Part shown: positions 16,103 through 24,554 of the stretch, piece by piece
Layout of the letters: the number at the start of each line of letters is the position of its first letter
How positions within the stretch are numbered: position 1 is the stretch's first letter
Assembly: GCA_964636965.1 (NCBI GenBank)
Contig: CAZWST010000008.1
Span: 1 to 39,700, forward strand
Direction: 5' to 3'
DNA from: CAG-582 sp964636965
GTDB lineage: Bacteria > Bacillota_I > Bacilli_A > RF39 > UBA660
Length of the DNA: 39,700 bases
Notes under the pieces: generated by a model
What the model saw: the letters and a program-made list of their open reading frames with translations, nothing else
The model's database searches: none
Told to the model about the DNA's origin: nothing
Translations under genes and position numbers: made by a program

Positions 16103-16234
16103 TGATATAATTAGTTAGGTTGAAGGAAATTAGGATTAAAAAAATCTGAAATTTTGTTTAAATTTGTCTAATAAAGAAAGATTTAGACATATTTAGTAAA
16201 ATGTGTCCACAAATAAAAATATTTATGCTATAAT
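16103..16234 (+). promoter_or_regulatory. Two extended -10 boxes in the leader of the exopolysaccharide locus
   Basis: TGA-TATAAT at 16103-16111 and TGC-TATAAT at 16226-16234. Neither has a strong -35. Together with the consensus promoter at 16265 they suggest tandem promoters in the 322-base gap between the RHH gene and the first exopolysaccharide gene. Confidence 0.4.
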
Positions 16235-16264
16235 GTTGATAAATGAGTAAAGTAAGTCCTTGAT

Positions 16265-16298
16265 TTGACAAAACGCTACAGAAGATATATAATAGCGT
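16265..16298 (+). promoter_or_regulatory. Consensus promoter of the exopolysaccharide locus with overlapping inverted repeat
   Basis: TTGACA (16265-16270), 17 bases, TATAAT (16288-16293): a perfect sigma-A consensus. ACGCTA (16273-16278) and TAGCGT (16293-16298) form an inverted repeat spanning the spacer and -10 box, a plausible repressor site. Confidence 0.85.
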
Positions 16299-16336
16299 GC
16301 AACAAAAGGGAAATCTAGTGTGAAGGAGAGATATTT

Positions 16337-16990
16337 ATGCATAGCGCAGAAATGGTAGTTGATACATCTATGACTTTGTCTAAAAGAGCATATTTCATTA
16401 TAAAAAGAGCGTTTGACGTATTTGCTAGTTTATTAGGATTAATTGTCTTATCACCACTATTACTATTAACAATAATAGCAATTAGACTTGATTCAAAGGG
16501 CAAGGCAATATTTACTCAAGAAAGAATCGGACTTAATGGTAAATTATTTAAATTATATAAATTTAGAAGTATGGTAACTAATGCAGATGAAATATTAAAA
16601 GATATCTTAAGTAAAGATGATGTATTAGCATTAGAATATCGTGTAAATAAAAAGTTTAAAAATGATCCAAGAATTACTAGAGTAGGTAGAATTATAAGAA
16701 AATTATCAATTGATGAATTACCTCAATTACTTAATGTCTTAAAAGGAGACATGTCACTTATTGGTAATAGACCATATTTACCTAGAGAAATAGATGATAT
16801 GAGACCTTATTATGAAAAAATAGTGTCAACTAAACCAGGGATTACTGGATTATGGCAAACAAGTGGAAGAAGCAATACAACATTTAAAACAAGATGTAAA
16901 TTAGAATCTGATTATTCAGAAAATGCTAGCCTTGCAATGGATATACAGATATTCTTTAAAACATTTATTGTTGTATTCAAAGGATTATGA
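16337..16990 (+). CDS. Priming sugar-phosphate transferase (undecaprenyl-phosphate)
   Basis: 217 residues of the bacterial sugar transferase (PF02397) family. It starts polymer synthesis by moving a sugar 1-phosphate from a UDP-sugar to undecaprenyl phosphate at the inner face of the membrane. Seen: KRAFDVFASLLGL leading into one membrane helix near 28-52, QERIGLNGKLFKLYKFRSM near 64-82, DPRITRVGRIIRKLSIDELPQ, LLNVLKGDMSLIGNRP and PGITGLWQTSGRS. The chain is short, lacking the N-terminal membrane half of WbaP, as in PglC/WcaJ-core types. The usual GPRP reads GNRP. First gene of the locus, with GGAGAG before the ATG and a consensus promoter upstream. Confidence 0.93.
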   Translation: MHSAEMVVDTSMTLSKRAYFIIKRAFDVFASLLGLIVLSPLLLLTIIAIRLDSKGKAIFTQERIGLNGKLFKLYKFRSMVTNADEILKDILSKDDVLALEYRVNKKFKNDPRITRVGRIIRKLSIDELPQLLNVLKGDMSLIGNRPYLPREIDDMRPYYEKIVSTKPGITGLWQTSGRSNTTFKTRCKLESDYSENASLAMDIQIFFKTFIVVFKGL

Positions 16991-17053
16991 TATAATTATC
17001 ATAGCAGAATGAAGTTTAGGCTATATGCGAAAGTCTGCATATAGCTTTTTTTA
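16988..17053 (+). promoter_or_regulatory. Promoter/terminator module between the priming transferase and the rest of the exopolysaccharide genes
   Basis: TGA-TATAAT (extended -10) begins at the stop codon of the preceding gene (16988-16996), with TTGTTG about 17 bases further up. About 24 bases after the -10 comes a strong terminator: stem GCTATATGC/GCATATAGC (17020-17028, 17037-17045), loop GAAAGTCT, then eight T. A short RNA of about 50 bases would result unless transcription reads through. No promoter is obvious between the terminator and the next gene, so readthrough or antitermination may control the downstream genes. Confidence 0.65.
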
Positions 17054-17085
17054 TTAGGATTTTTTAATTGTTAGGAAGTGAAAAT

Positions 17086-18213
17086 GTGAAAATAGCAATG
17101 ATAGGGCAAAAAAGAATTCCGTCCAGAGAAGGTGGAGTTGAGGTTGTTGTTGAAGAGTTATCAACACGAATGGTAAAAAAAGGACATCAAGTCACTTGCT
17201 ATAATCGAAAGGGGAAACATGCTCTAGATAAAAATATAAAGTTTGAAAAGATTAAGGAGTATAAAGGCGTAAAGATGAAAAGTGTCATCACAATTGATAT
17301 AAAAGGGCTTTCTGCACTTTCGTCGTCATTCTTTTCAACAATTAGAGCTACACTAGCAAAGTATGATGTATTGCACTTTCATGCCGAAGGTCCATGTTTT
17401 TGGCTATGGATTCCGAAATTTTTTTCAAAAAAAAGATTAATCGTTACAATTCATGGTCTAGATTGGCAAAGAGCTAAATGGGGAGGAATTGCAACTAGAA
17501 TAATAAAGTTTGGAGAAAAACAAGCAGTTAAATATGCAGATGAAATAATAGTTTTAAGCAAAAGTGTTCAGAAATATTTTTTAGAAAACTATAATCGTAA
17601 AACAAATTATATTCCTAATGGAGTGAATATTCCTATCATTAGATCAGCTAAAATAATTTCAAAAAAATACAATTTAAAAAAAGATGATTATGTATTGTTT
17701 TTAGGAAGAATAGTTCCAGAAAAAGGTGTTCACTATTTAATAAAAGCTTTTACTTCTATTAACACAGAAAAAAAATTAGTTATAGCTGGTGGAGCAAGTG
17801 ATACAGATGATTATTTTAATGAATTAAGAAAATCAACAAAATCAAATGACAACATAATATTCACAGGTTTTGTTCAAGGGAAAGTTTTAGAAGAATTATA
17901 CAGCAATGCTTATCTTTATTGCTTACCAAGTGATGTTGAAGGAATGCCATTAAGTCTTTTAGAAGCAATGAGTTATGGCAATTGCTGCTTAACTTCGAAT
18001 ATTGATGAATGTGCTGAGGTTGTGCAAAATCATGGAATAACATTTAAGAAGTCTGATGCTGACGATTTGAAAATAAAGCTTATTAATTTATTAGAAAATA
18101 CGGATATTGTTAAAAAAAAGAAAAAAGAATCTCAATCCTATGTTATAGAAAATTATAATTGGAATAGTATTGTCGACAATACTTTAACATTATATGAGGA
18201 GGCAAAAAAATGA
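17086..18213 (+). CDS. GT4 family glycosyltransferase
   Basis: 375 residues from the GTG at 17086, which follows TAGGAAGTG; the in-frame TTG at 17068 is upstream of that site. Two Rossmann halves of a GT-B enzyme are visible. The N-terminal one has IGQKRIPSREGGVEVVVEEL and a HFHAEGP/TIHGLDWQRAKW donor-side region as in DUF1972/rhamnosyltransferase-like members. The C-terminal GT1 domain has FLGRIVPEKGVHYLIKAF and PSDVEGMPLSLLEAM, the E-x7-E nucleotide-sugar motif. It adds a sugar to the lipid-linked repeat unit. The stop overlaps the next start (ATGA). Confidence 0.9.
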   Translation: MKIAMIGQKRIPSREGGVEVVVEELSTRMVKKGHQVTCYNRKGKHALDKNIKFEKIKEYKGVKMKSVITIDIKGLSALSSSFFSTIRATLAKYDVLHFHAEGPCFWLWIPKFFSKKRLIVTIHGLDWQRAKWGGIATRIIKFGEKQAVKYADEIIVLSKSVQKYFLENYNRKTNYIPNGVNIPIIRSAKIISKKYNLKKDDYVLFLGRIVPEKGVHYLIKAFTSINTEKKLVIAGGASDTDDYFNELRKSTKSNDNIIFTGFVQGKVLEELYSNAYLYCLPSDVEGMPLSLLEAMSYGNCCLTSNIDECAEVVQNHGITFKKSDADDLKIKLINLLENTDIVKKKKKESQSYVIENYNWNSIVDNTLTLYEEAKK

Positions 18214-19397
18214 TTTATGACGGAAAGTTGAAATTAAGCAGGACAGGATTTTTTAATTCACTTCTATTTATATGCTTTATAATTGTTTATGAATATTTAA
18301 TTGTGTTCTATAATATGGGAAATGAAATAAGCAACTGGCGTTACTATATTTTTGCTCTCGTTACATGTGTTGCTTTTTTAACTTATTTATTAGAAAAAAG
18401 ACAAATGGGAAAAGATAAAAAAATATTTGGGAAAGAATTACTTTATTTAATAATAGTTGCCATAGTATTTTTTTTGATATCTGTATTAAAATGCAAAAAT
18501 TTAGGAGTACAATTGCCTTTTAGAGTGTTAGTACAAATTTCCCTCTTTCTTCTTCCTGCTTTATATGCATATGTTTTGATAAATATTTTTGATATGAATA
18601 AAATTATATCACTTATGAAAATTACCACAATAGTAACAATTATAATGTATTTTTTTGAACCAGCTCATACAATATTTAAATTTTTAGAAATTGACAATTG
18701 GATGGCCATTGAACTTTTTCATTCAATTAGCTTTACAGAAAGTCATAACTTTTTTGACACTTTTTTGCAATTGTTTCTGTTCTTCAATTATTTTAAAACT
18801 AAAGTTGGTGATAAACATGAAAAGAGAAAATTAGAAAAATATTATAGATTGACACTATTATTTACTATACTTTCATTCAAAAGACTTGGATTATTATTTT
18901 TATTTGTGATAATCTTCTTAAAAAAGTTTATCCATTATGATAACGAAATAAAGATATCAACTTTTTTTAAAGCTTCTTTTTTTGTAATAGTCACAGTTTT
19001 ATTCACAAAAATTCTACAGGGCGAACTTCTTTCAATTTCATATGATAAATTATTTGATTTTACGTCTGGTAGAAATTGGTTTTTAAAAATATGGGAAAAT
19101 AAAAAATATATTTCGTATGGCTATGGAAGTAGTTTGCTCGTTATTGGAAGATTTTTAGAAATGGATTTGACTCAAATATATTTAGAACTAAACATATATT
19201 GTTTATTTATATATTGCTATGCGTTCTTTTGCATATCAAAAAACAATTTATACACAAATCTTATAATGTTATATGTTTTTTTAAATATGTTAACCTCATC
19301 AAGTCTTCCGTGGTCAATTGGATGGATAGTAATGTTTACAAATGTAGCTTGTATCACTTCAAATAAATACAGTATTGAAAAAGGAGAGTCATTATGA
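18210..19397 (+). CDS. Wzy-like polysaccharide polymerase
   Basis: 395 residues with about 10-11 TM segments. No strong sequence motif is expected in this group; SGRNWFLKIWENKKYISYGYGSS resembles the GR...W...GYG loop common in O-antigen/capsule polymerases. Its place among glycosyltransferases, an acetyltransferase and a flippase makes polymerisation of repeat units at the outer membrane face the likely role. It overlaps both neighbours by ATGA. Confidence 0.75.
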   Translation: MIYDGKLKLSRTGFFNSLLFICFIIVYEYLIVFYNMGNEISNWRYYIFALVTCVAFLTYLLEKRQMGKDKKIFGKELLYLIIVAIVFFLISVLKCKNLGVQLPFRVLVQISLFLLPALYAYVLINIFDMNKIISLMKITTIVTIIMYFFEPAHTIFKFLEIDNWMAIELFHSISFTESHNFFDTFLQLFLFFNYFKTKVGDKHEKRKLEKYYRLTLLFTILSFKRLGLLFLFVIIFLKKFIHYDNEIKISTFFKASFFVIVTVLFTKILQGELLSISYDKLFDFTSGRNWFLKIWENKKYISYGYGSSLLVIGRFLEMDLTQIYLELNIYCLFIYCYAFFCISKNNLYTNLIMLYVFLNMLTSSSLPWSIGWIVMFTNVACITSNKYSIEKGESL

Positions 19398-19909
19398 AAT
19401 ATATAAGCGTTGTGGCACTTAAAGTTTTAAAAAGAATTTCAAGTAAAGTGAAAATACTTATTTGGAAAATATTATACGGAAAAAGTTTTATTGTAAAGAA
19501 TGGTACAATCTTTTACCCTAAAGTTCACATGGTTATTGAAGAAAAAGGAAAAGTTGAAATTGGTCATAATTGTTTTTTTAACAGAAATTGTTCTCTTAAT
19601 TGTATGAATTATATAAAAATTGGCGATAATTGCTTATTTGGAGAAAACGTTTTAATATATGACCATAACCACAATTTTTCAAAAATAAATATCCCAATAA
19701 AAAAACAAGGATATAAAATAAAAAAAGTTATAATAGGGGATAATTGTTGGTTTGGCAGTAATGTGTGCATTCTATCAGGAGTTACCGTTGGTAAAAATTG
19801 TGTTATAGGAGCTAATAGTGTGATAAAAAAAGATGTTCCTGATAATACTATAGTACAAAATGTTAATGGAATTAGTTTTAAAGAAAGGGTTGATAAAAAA
19901 AATGAATAA
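19394..19909 (+). CDS. Left-handed beta-helix O-acetyltransferase
   Basis: 171 residues. Hexapeptide repeats run from about residue 50: IGHNCFFNRNC, IGDNCLFGENV, then the insertion YDHNHNF with the catalytic-type His, then VIIGDNCWFGSNVCILSG and VTVGKNCVIGANSVI ending in DVPDNTI. This is the xenobiotic/galactoside acetyltransferase fold using acetyl-CoA. In this locus it probably O-acetylates the polysaccharide repeat unit. Confidence 0.9.
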   Translation: MKYISVVALKVLKRISSKVKILIWKILYGKSFIVKNGTIFYPKVHMVIEEKGKVEIGHNCFFNRNCSLNCMNYIKIGDNCLFGENVLIYDHNHNFSKINIPIKKQGYKIKKVIIGDNCWFGSNVCILSGVTVGKNCVIGANSVIKKDVPDNTIVQNVNGISFKERVDKKNE

Positions 19910-20876
19910 AGTGTCAATCATTGTACCAGTATACAACGTATCAAATTATGTAAGTAAATGTGTTGAGTCAATTATTGCTCAAACGTATTCAAATATTGAA
20001 ATATTGCTAGTTGATGACGGATCAACTGACAATTCTCCAAAAATATGTGATGAACTAGGAGAAAAAGACTCTAGAATTAAAGTATATCACAAACAAAATG
20101 GTGGACTTTCAGATGCTAGAAATTTTGGAATAGCTAAATCCTCAGGAGATTATCTTTTTTTTGTTGATAGTGATGATTTTATTGAATCAGAAACAATTGA
20201 AGTTATGTTGAATGCTATAATAGACAATAAGGCAGATATTTCCATATGTAATCGTTTTATAATTTTTGATAGTGGTAAAAAATATATTAAATTCAAGCAA
20301 GAAAAAGATTGCTACAAAATGAACAATATTGAAGCAATTTTTGAGATGAATAATTTTGAAAAGTTTGATATGTCCGCCACTTGTAAATTGTTCAAAAAGA
20401 ATCTGTTTGAGAATATAATGTTTCCAGTAGGAAAAATAAGCGAAGACTTTTTTATAATGTATAAAATCCTTGACAATGCAAATTGTGTAGTTTCTTTATC
20501 CCGCCCGCTTTATTACTATTATCAAAGAGATGGTAGTATATCTAAAAGCAAGAAATTAAATAAAGATTTCATAGAAGCATCTTTAAAACAATGCTTATAT
20601 GTAGAAAAAAAATATCCAAATTTAAAAACATATATGAGAAGTTCTTTTGTATCAGCAAATATGACATCATATAATATTGTTTATTCAGCAGGAGGATTAT
20701 TAGATAAAAACGACATAACTGAATTGAGACGAAATGTTAAAGATAATTATTGTTATATAAATAATAATAAAAAAATTAGTAAGATAAAAAAAATTCAAGC
20801 TTTTTTATTTATAAAATGTCTGCCACTATACAATATTTTATATAAGATTTATAAATATAAAGAGAAAAATGTTTAA
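19902..20876 (+). CDS. GT2 family glycosyltransferase (first)
   Basis: 324 residues from the ATG at 19902, which overlaps the end of the acetyltransferase gene by 8 bases; AAGAAAGGG lies about 13 bases upstream. GT-A features: SIIVPVYNVSNYVSKCVESI at the N terminus, LVDDGSTDNSP, NGGLSDARNFGI and the DSDD metal motif near 94-97. The C-terminal half is mixed helical with SEDFFIMYKI, the usual acceptor-side ED-F pattern. It adds one sugar to the repeat unit; the sugar cannot be told. Confidence 0.92.
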   Translation: MNKVSIIVPVYNVSNYVSKCVESIIAQTYSNIEILLVDDGSTDNSPKICDELGEKDSRIKVYHKQNGGLSDARNFGIAKSSGDYLFFVDSDDFIESETIEVMLNAIIDNKADISICNRFIIFDSGKKYIKFKQEKDCYKMNNIEAIFEMNNFEKFDMSATCKLFKKNLFENIMFPVGKISEDFFIMYKILDNANCVVSLSRPLYYYYQRDGSISKSKKLNKDFIEASLKQCLYVEKKYPNLKTYMRSSFVSANMTSYNIVYSAGGLLDKNDITELRRNVKDNYCYINNNKKISKIKKIQAFLFIKCLPLYNILYKIYKYKEKNV

Positions 20877-20891
20877 CAGAGGTGAGTTCGA

Positions 20892-21917
20892 ATGAATAAG
20901 TTAGTAAGTGTTGTAATGTCAACTAAAGATACCGAAGATGAAATGTTAAAAATGTCTATAGAAAGCATATTAAAACAAAGTTATTCTGATTTTGAATTTT
21001 TAATAGTATGCGATGGCAGTGAGCACGATTATGAAATTTTAAAGGAATATAAAGATCCAAGAATAACTATTATAAAACACGAAAAATCTCTTGGCCTAAC
21101 TAAGTCTTTAAATGAGGCTATGTCCATTGCAAAAGGTGACTATATAGCAAGAATGGATAGTGACGACATTTCTTTAATTGACAGGTTTGCCATTCAAGTA
21201 CAATTTATGGAAAAAAATAGGGATGTAGATATATGTTCTACTATGACGAAAAATTTCGGCAATAGCAAGAAATTTAGCGTTAATTTATATAACGACTCCG
21301 AAGGCATAAAATCACAATTGTTTCTTTATAATTGCTTAGCTCATCCATCAATAATGATGAGGAAGGAGTTTATTTTAAAAAACAATATACAATATGATGA
21401 GAATTTTAAATATTCTCAAGATTATGAATTATGGTCTAGATGTAGCAAAATAGGTAATCTATGTGTTATTAATAAGGTTGGACTTTTATACAGAACACAT
21501 TATAATCAAATATCCACTTCAAAATTAGAAGAACAAAATGCTTTATGTAAGTATATTTATTCTCGTAATTTAGAAGAACTTGAATTTAGAAATTGCGATT
21601 ATTATGCTAGACAATTATTATATTTAAGCGGCCGTTCTAAAGAGTATTTTTCCACAGAAAGTTTAAAACAACTTATAAATGAAATACTAAAAAGAAATTT
21701 ATCTTTAAAAATCTATAATCAGAAGAAGTTAACAAAAGTACTTAATTCAAAATTACTTTCAACACTTTTAAAAAACAACAACTATACAATATTCATAAAA
21801 GAATTCTTTTTAAAAAATATGACGCTAGTAGCTATAAAAAAAGTACTTATTACAGTTAAGTATCAAGTATCTTGGATATTTAGAAAAAAATATGTGCCAC
21901 AGGTGAGGGATTGTTAA
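20892..21917 (+). CDS. GT2 family glycosyltransferase (second)
   Basis: 341 residues. GT-A core: VSVVMSTKDTEDEMLKMSIES, IVCDGS, LTKSLNEAMSIAKGDYIARMDSDD with the DSD metal motif near residue 95, and QDYELWSR in the acceptor-side half. It is distinct from the preceding GT2 (LGLTKSLN in place of GGLSDARN), which is typical of the PgaC/WcaA-like subgroup. The ATG has GAGGTGAG five bases upstream. Confidence 0.92.
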   Translation: MNKLVSVVMSTKDTEDEMLKMSIESILKQSYSDFEFLIVCDGSEHDYEILKEYKDPRITIIKHEKSLGLTKSLNEAMSIAKGDYIARMDSDDISLIDRFAIQVQFMEKNRDVDICSTMTKNFGNSKKFSVNLYNDSEGIKSQLFLYNCLAHPSIMMRKEFILKNNIQYDENFKYSQDYELWSRCSKIGNLCVINKVGLLYRTHYNQISTSKLEEQNALCKYIYSRNLEELEFRNCDYYARQLLYLSGRSKEYFSTESLKQLINEILKRNLSLKIYNQKKLTKVLNSKLLSTLLKNNNYTIFIKEFFLKNMTLVAIKKVLITVKYQVSWIFRKKYVPQVRDC

Positions 21918-21918
21918 T

Positions 21919-23133
21919 ATGAAAAAATTAAAAAAAATAATTAAAATGTTGATTAAAACAACATGCTATCCGTTTTTGTTTTTTAAGTATAATTGTAATA
22001 AATCAAAAAAAATAAATAAAATAATAAAAAATAAAGCAAATTCTTTTTTCGGTTATTATAATAAAAGTCCTTGGAACAAATCACAAACGAAGATTATTAC
22101 ATTAACAGTAGAAAATGCAAATAGTGAAGCAGACAACAGCAGTAAAGCATTCCTTACACTTATTGACACAGAAAATTTTGAACAATCAGTTATAGCAGAA
22201 ACTAATTGTTGGAATACACAACAGGGATGTATGGCTCAATGGGTAGGACCAGATTATGAGTCGAAAATAATATTTAACGATTTTGAAAATGGTAACTATG
22301 TATCTAAAATTTATGATTTAGAAAGCCAAAGTATAATAAAAACGTTTGAAATGCCAATTTATGACATTTCTAGCGATGGAAAATTTGCTCTTACACTTGA
22401 TTTTTCTAGACTTCACGAAGCCCGTCCTGGATATGGCTATTGTAATAAGAAATGTTCGAATGCAAACGAGAAATGTCCTGATGAAACATGTATATGGAAA
22501 ATCGATTTAATAACTGGAAAAATTAATAGTTTAATTACTTATAAACAACTTTTTGATTTTGATAATAGAAAGGATATGATTGAAGCTTTTCATAAAGTTA
22601 ATCACATTGTAATCAATCCTTCTAATACAAGATTTATGTTTTTGCATAGATGGTCGTCAGAAAATAAAAAAATTAGTAGGCTTATCACTTGTGATATAGA
22701 TGGAAGTAACATGTATAACTTAAGCGATGATAATATGGTTTCGCATTGTTGTTGGAAAAATGAAACCGAAATACTAGGGTTTTTAAGGAAAAAAAATGAT
22801 GGTAATCACTATTACCTCTTAAAAGACAAGAAAAAAGATTACAAAATTATATGGAAAAATATAACTGAAGATGGGCATTGTACTTATGATTATAGTGGTG
22901 GTATGATAGTTAGTGATACCTATCCTAATATTTTTGGAGTATCTAAGGTATTTGTGGGTAGAGAAAATGATGATGAACCAAAAGTTATAGCAAAATTTTA
23001 CTCCCCCCCAAAATACAAGGATGACGTTAGATGTGATTTGCATCCTAGATGGAGTTACGATGGAAAAAAAATATCTGTAGATTCAGTAAACGATGGATAT
23101 AAAAAAATATATTCTATTAACTATAAAAACTAA
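21919..23133 (+). CDS. Putative beta-propeller protein of the exopolysaccharide locus
   Basis: 404 residues. A basic, partly hydrophobic N terminus (to about residue 27) could be a membrane-associated helix, but there is no clear cleavage site. The rest has repeated blade-like strands and conserved-looking positions spaced through the chain: FGYYNKSPWN, CMAQWVGP, DFSRL-EARPGYGY, a Cys-rich loop (CNKKCSNANEKC-DETC), NPSNTRFMFLHRW, MVSHCCW, DGHCTYDYSGG and RCDLHPRWSYDGKKIS. The His/Trp/Asp-rich loops recall TolB-like and oligogalacturonate-lyase-like propellers, where loop His residues bind metal and sugar acid. A role in modifying or trimming a uronic-acid polymer is possible; this is inference. 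Confidence 0.55.
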   Translation: MKKLKKIIKMLIKTTCYPFLFFKYNCNKSKKINKIIKNKANSFFGYYNKSPWNKSQTKIITLTVENANSEADNSSKAFLTLIDTENFEQSVIAETNCWNTQQGCMAQWVGPDYESKIIFNDFENGNYVSKIYDLESQSIIKTFEMPIYDISSDGKFALTLDFSRLHEARPGYGYCNKKCSNANEKCPDETCIWKIDLITGKINSLITYKQLFDFDNRKDMIEAFHKVNHIVINPSNTRFMFLHRWSSENKKISRLITCDIDGSNMYNLSDDNMVSHCCWKNETEILGFLRKKNDGNHYYLLKDKKKDYKIIWKNITEDGHCTYDYSGGMIVSDTYPNIFGVSKVFVGRENDDEPKVIAKFYSPPKYKDDVRCDLHPRWSYDGKKISVDSVNDGYKKIYSINYKN

Positions 23134-23148
23134 AAGAAGGCTGAGAAA

Positions 23149-24540
23149 ATGAATAAGAAGAATGATTTACTAAAAAACACATTGCTTTTATCTGCGGGAA
23201 CTATGATGACAAAAGTTTTGCAATTTGTTATGATTCCGTTTTTTACGGCATGGCTAACTGTTAGTGATTATGGTGTGTTTGATCTTTTGTGCACATATGT
23301 AACTCTCTTAATTCCAATTATAACCTTGTCATCTGGGCAGGCAATGTTTAGATTTCTAGTCGATCAAAAGAAAGATGAAGAAAAGAAAATTGTTACTAGC
23401 GGATTATTTGTATATATTCTTAATATATTAATTGTTTGCTTGATAATCATGTTAATAAAAATTTTTAAAGGATGGTCATTAGCTGTTCCGTTTATTGCAC
23501 TCTTTGTTAGTCAGACTTTAAATGATTATTTTCAAGGCTTTGTAAGAGGTGTAAAGAAATTAAATATTTATTCTTTATGTATGGCCTTATCGACTCTTTT
23601 CATTGCAATATTTTCAACTATTTTTATTAAAATTTGTAATTTAGGCCTTAATGGAATAATCTATGGCTACGCATTAGGTTACTTTATTGGAAATATATTT
23701 ATATTCTTGTTGACTCATTATTGGAAATATTTCTCATTAAAAGATCTTAGCTTTAATACTATAATTAAAATGATAAAATATTCCTACGTTTTGATTTTTA
23801 ATGATATTTCATGGTGGGTAGTTAATGTATCTGATAGAACAATAATTAAGTTTTTTATTGGAAGTGTTGCGAATGGAATTTACGCTATTGCCAATAAGAT
23901 TCCTTCCTTATGTACGTCTGTTTTCGGAATGTTTAGTATCTCGTGGCAACAAACGGCCTCAGAGAAAGCAAATGATGAAGATAGAGATAAATTTATTAAT
24001 GAGGTATATAATAGATCTACTGCAACAATTATATCTTTGTGTATAGGAATTATAAGTTGTAACTTTATATTCTTCGATTATATTTTTGGGTCGGACTATT
24101 CTTTAGCTAGATTTCATACACCAATATTGACTTGTTCAATTATCTTTAATTCGATATCTCAGTTCCTTGGGGGTATTCAGATAAGCTTTAAAAATCCAAA
24201 AGAAAATGGAATCTCAACGGTGTTGGCAGCAATTGTTAATGTTGTGGTGAATTTATCTTTAATTAATTTTATTGGACTTTATGCAGCATCTATTTCGACA
24301 CTTGTGGCAAATGTATTTATTGTTATTTTTAGAGAAATAAGATTAAAAAATAAGATTAAATTAAAATTAGATAATAATGTAAAAATCTATTTTTTAATAT
24401 TTATGTATTTTGTGATAGTGCAATACATATTTTATAATCAAATCTGGCTTTCAATTGTAAATTTATGTTTTGCTGGACTATTATTTATATACATTAATAA
24501 ATCTTTTTTTAAGATTATTCTTAAGAAATTTATTAAGTAA
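23149..24540 (+). CDS. Wzx-type polysaccharide flippase
   Basis: 463 residues and about 12-14 TM segments. The N terminus has NTLLLSAGTMMTKVLQFVMIPFFTAWLTVSDYG (cited here by its ends NTLLLSAG and SDYG), the usual start of MATE/MOP superfamily flippases. YAIANKIPSL with WQQTASEKA in the middle is also typical. It turns the undecaprenyl-linked repeat unit to the outer face for the Wzy-like polymerase. GGCTGAG precedes the ATG weakly. Confidence 0.92.
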   Translation: MNKKNDLLKNTLLLSAGTMMTKVLQFVMIPFFTAWLTVSDYGVFDLLCTYVTLLIPIITLSSGQAMFRFLVDQKKDEEKKIVTSGLFVYILNILIVCLIIMLIKIFKGWSLAVPFIALFVSQTLNDYFQGFVRGVKKLNIYSLCMALSTLFIAIFSTIFIKICNLGLNGIIYGYALGYFIGNIFIFLLTHYWKYFSLKDLSFNTIIKMIKYSYVLIFNDISWWVVNVSDRTIIKFFIGSVANGIYAIANKIPSLCTSVFGMFSISWQQTASEKANDEDRDKFINEVYNRSTATIISLCIGIISCNFIFFDYIFGSDYSLARFHTPILTCSIIFNSISQFLGGIQISFKNPKENGISTVLAAIVNVVVNLSLINFIGLYAASISTLVANVFIVIFREIRLKNKIKLKLDNNVKIYFLIFMYFVIVQYIFYNQIWLSIVNLCFAGLLFIYINKSFFKIILKKFIK

Positions 24541-24554
24541 AAGGAGAAAACAAA

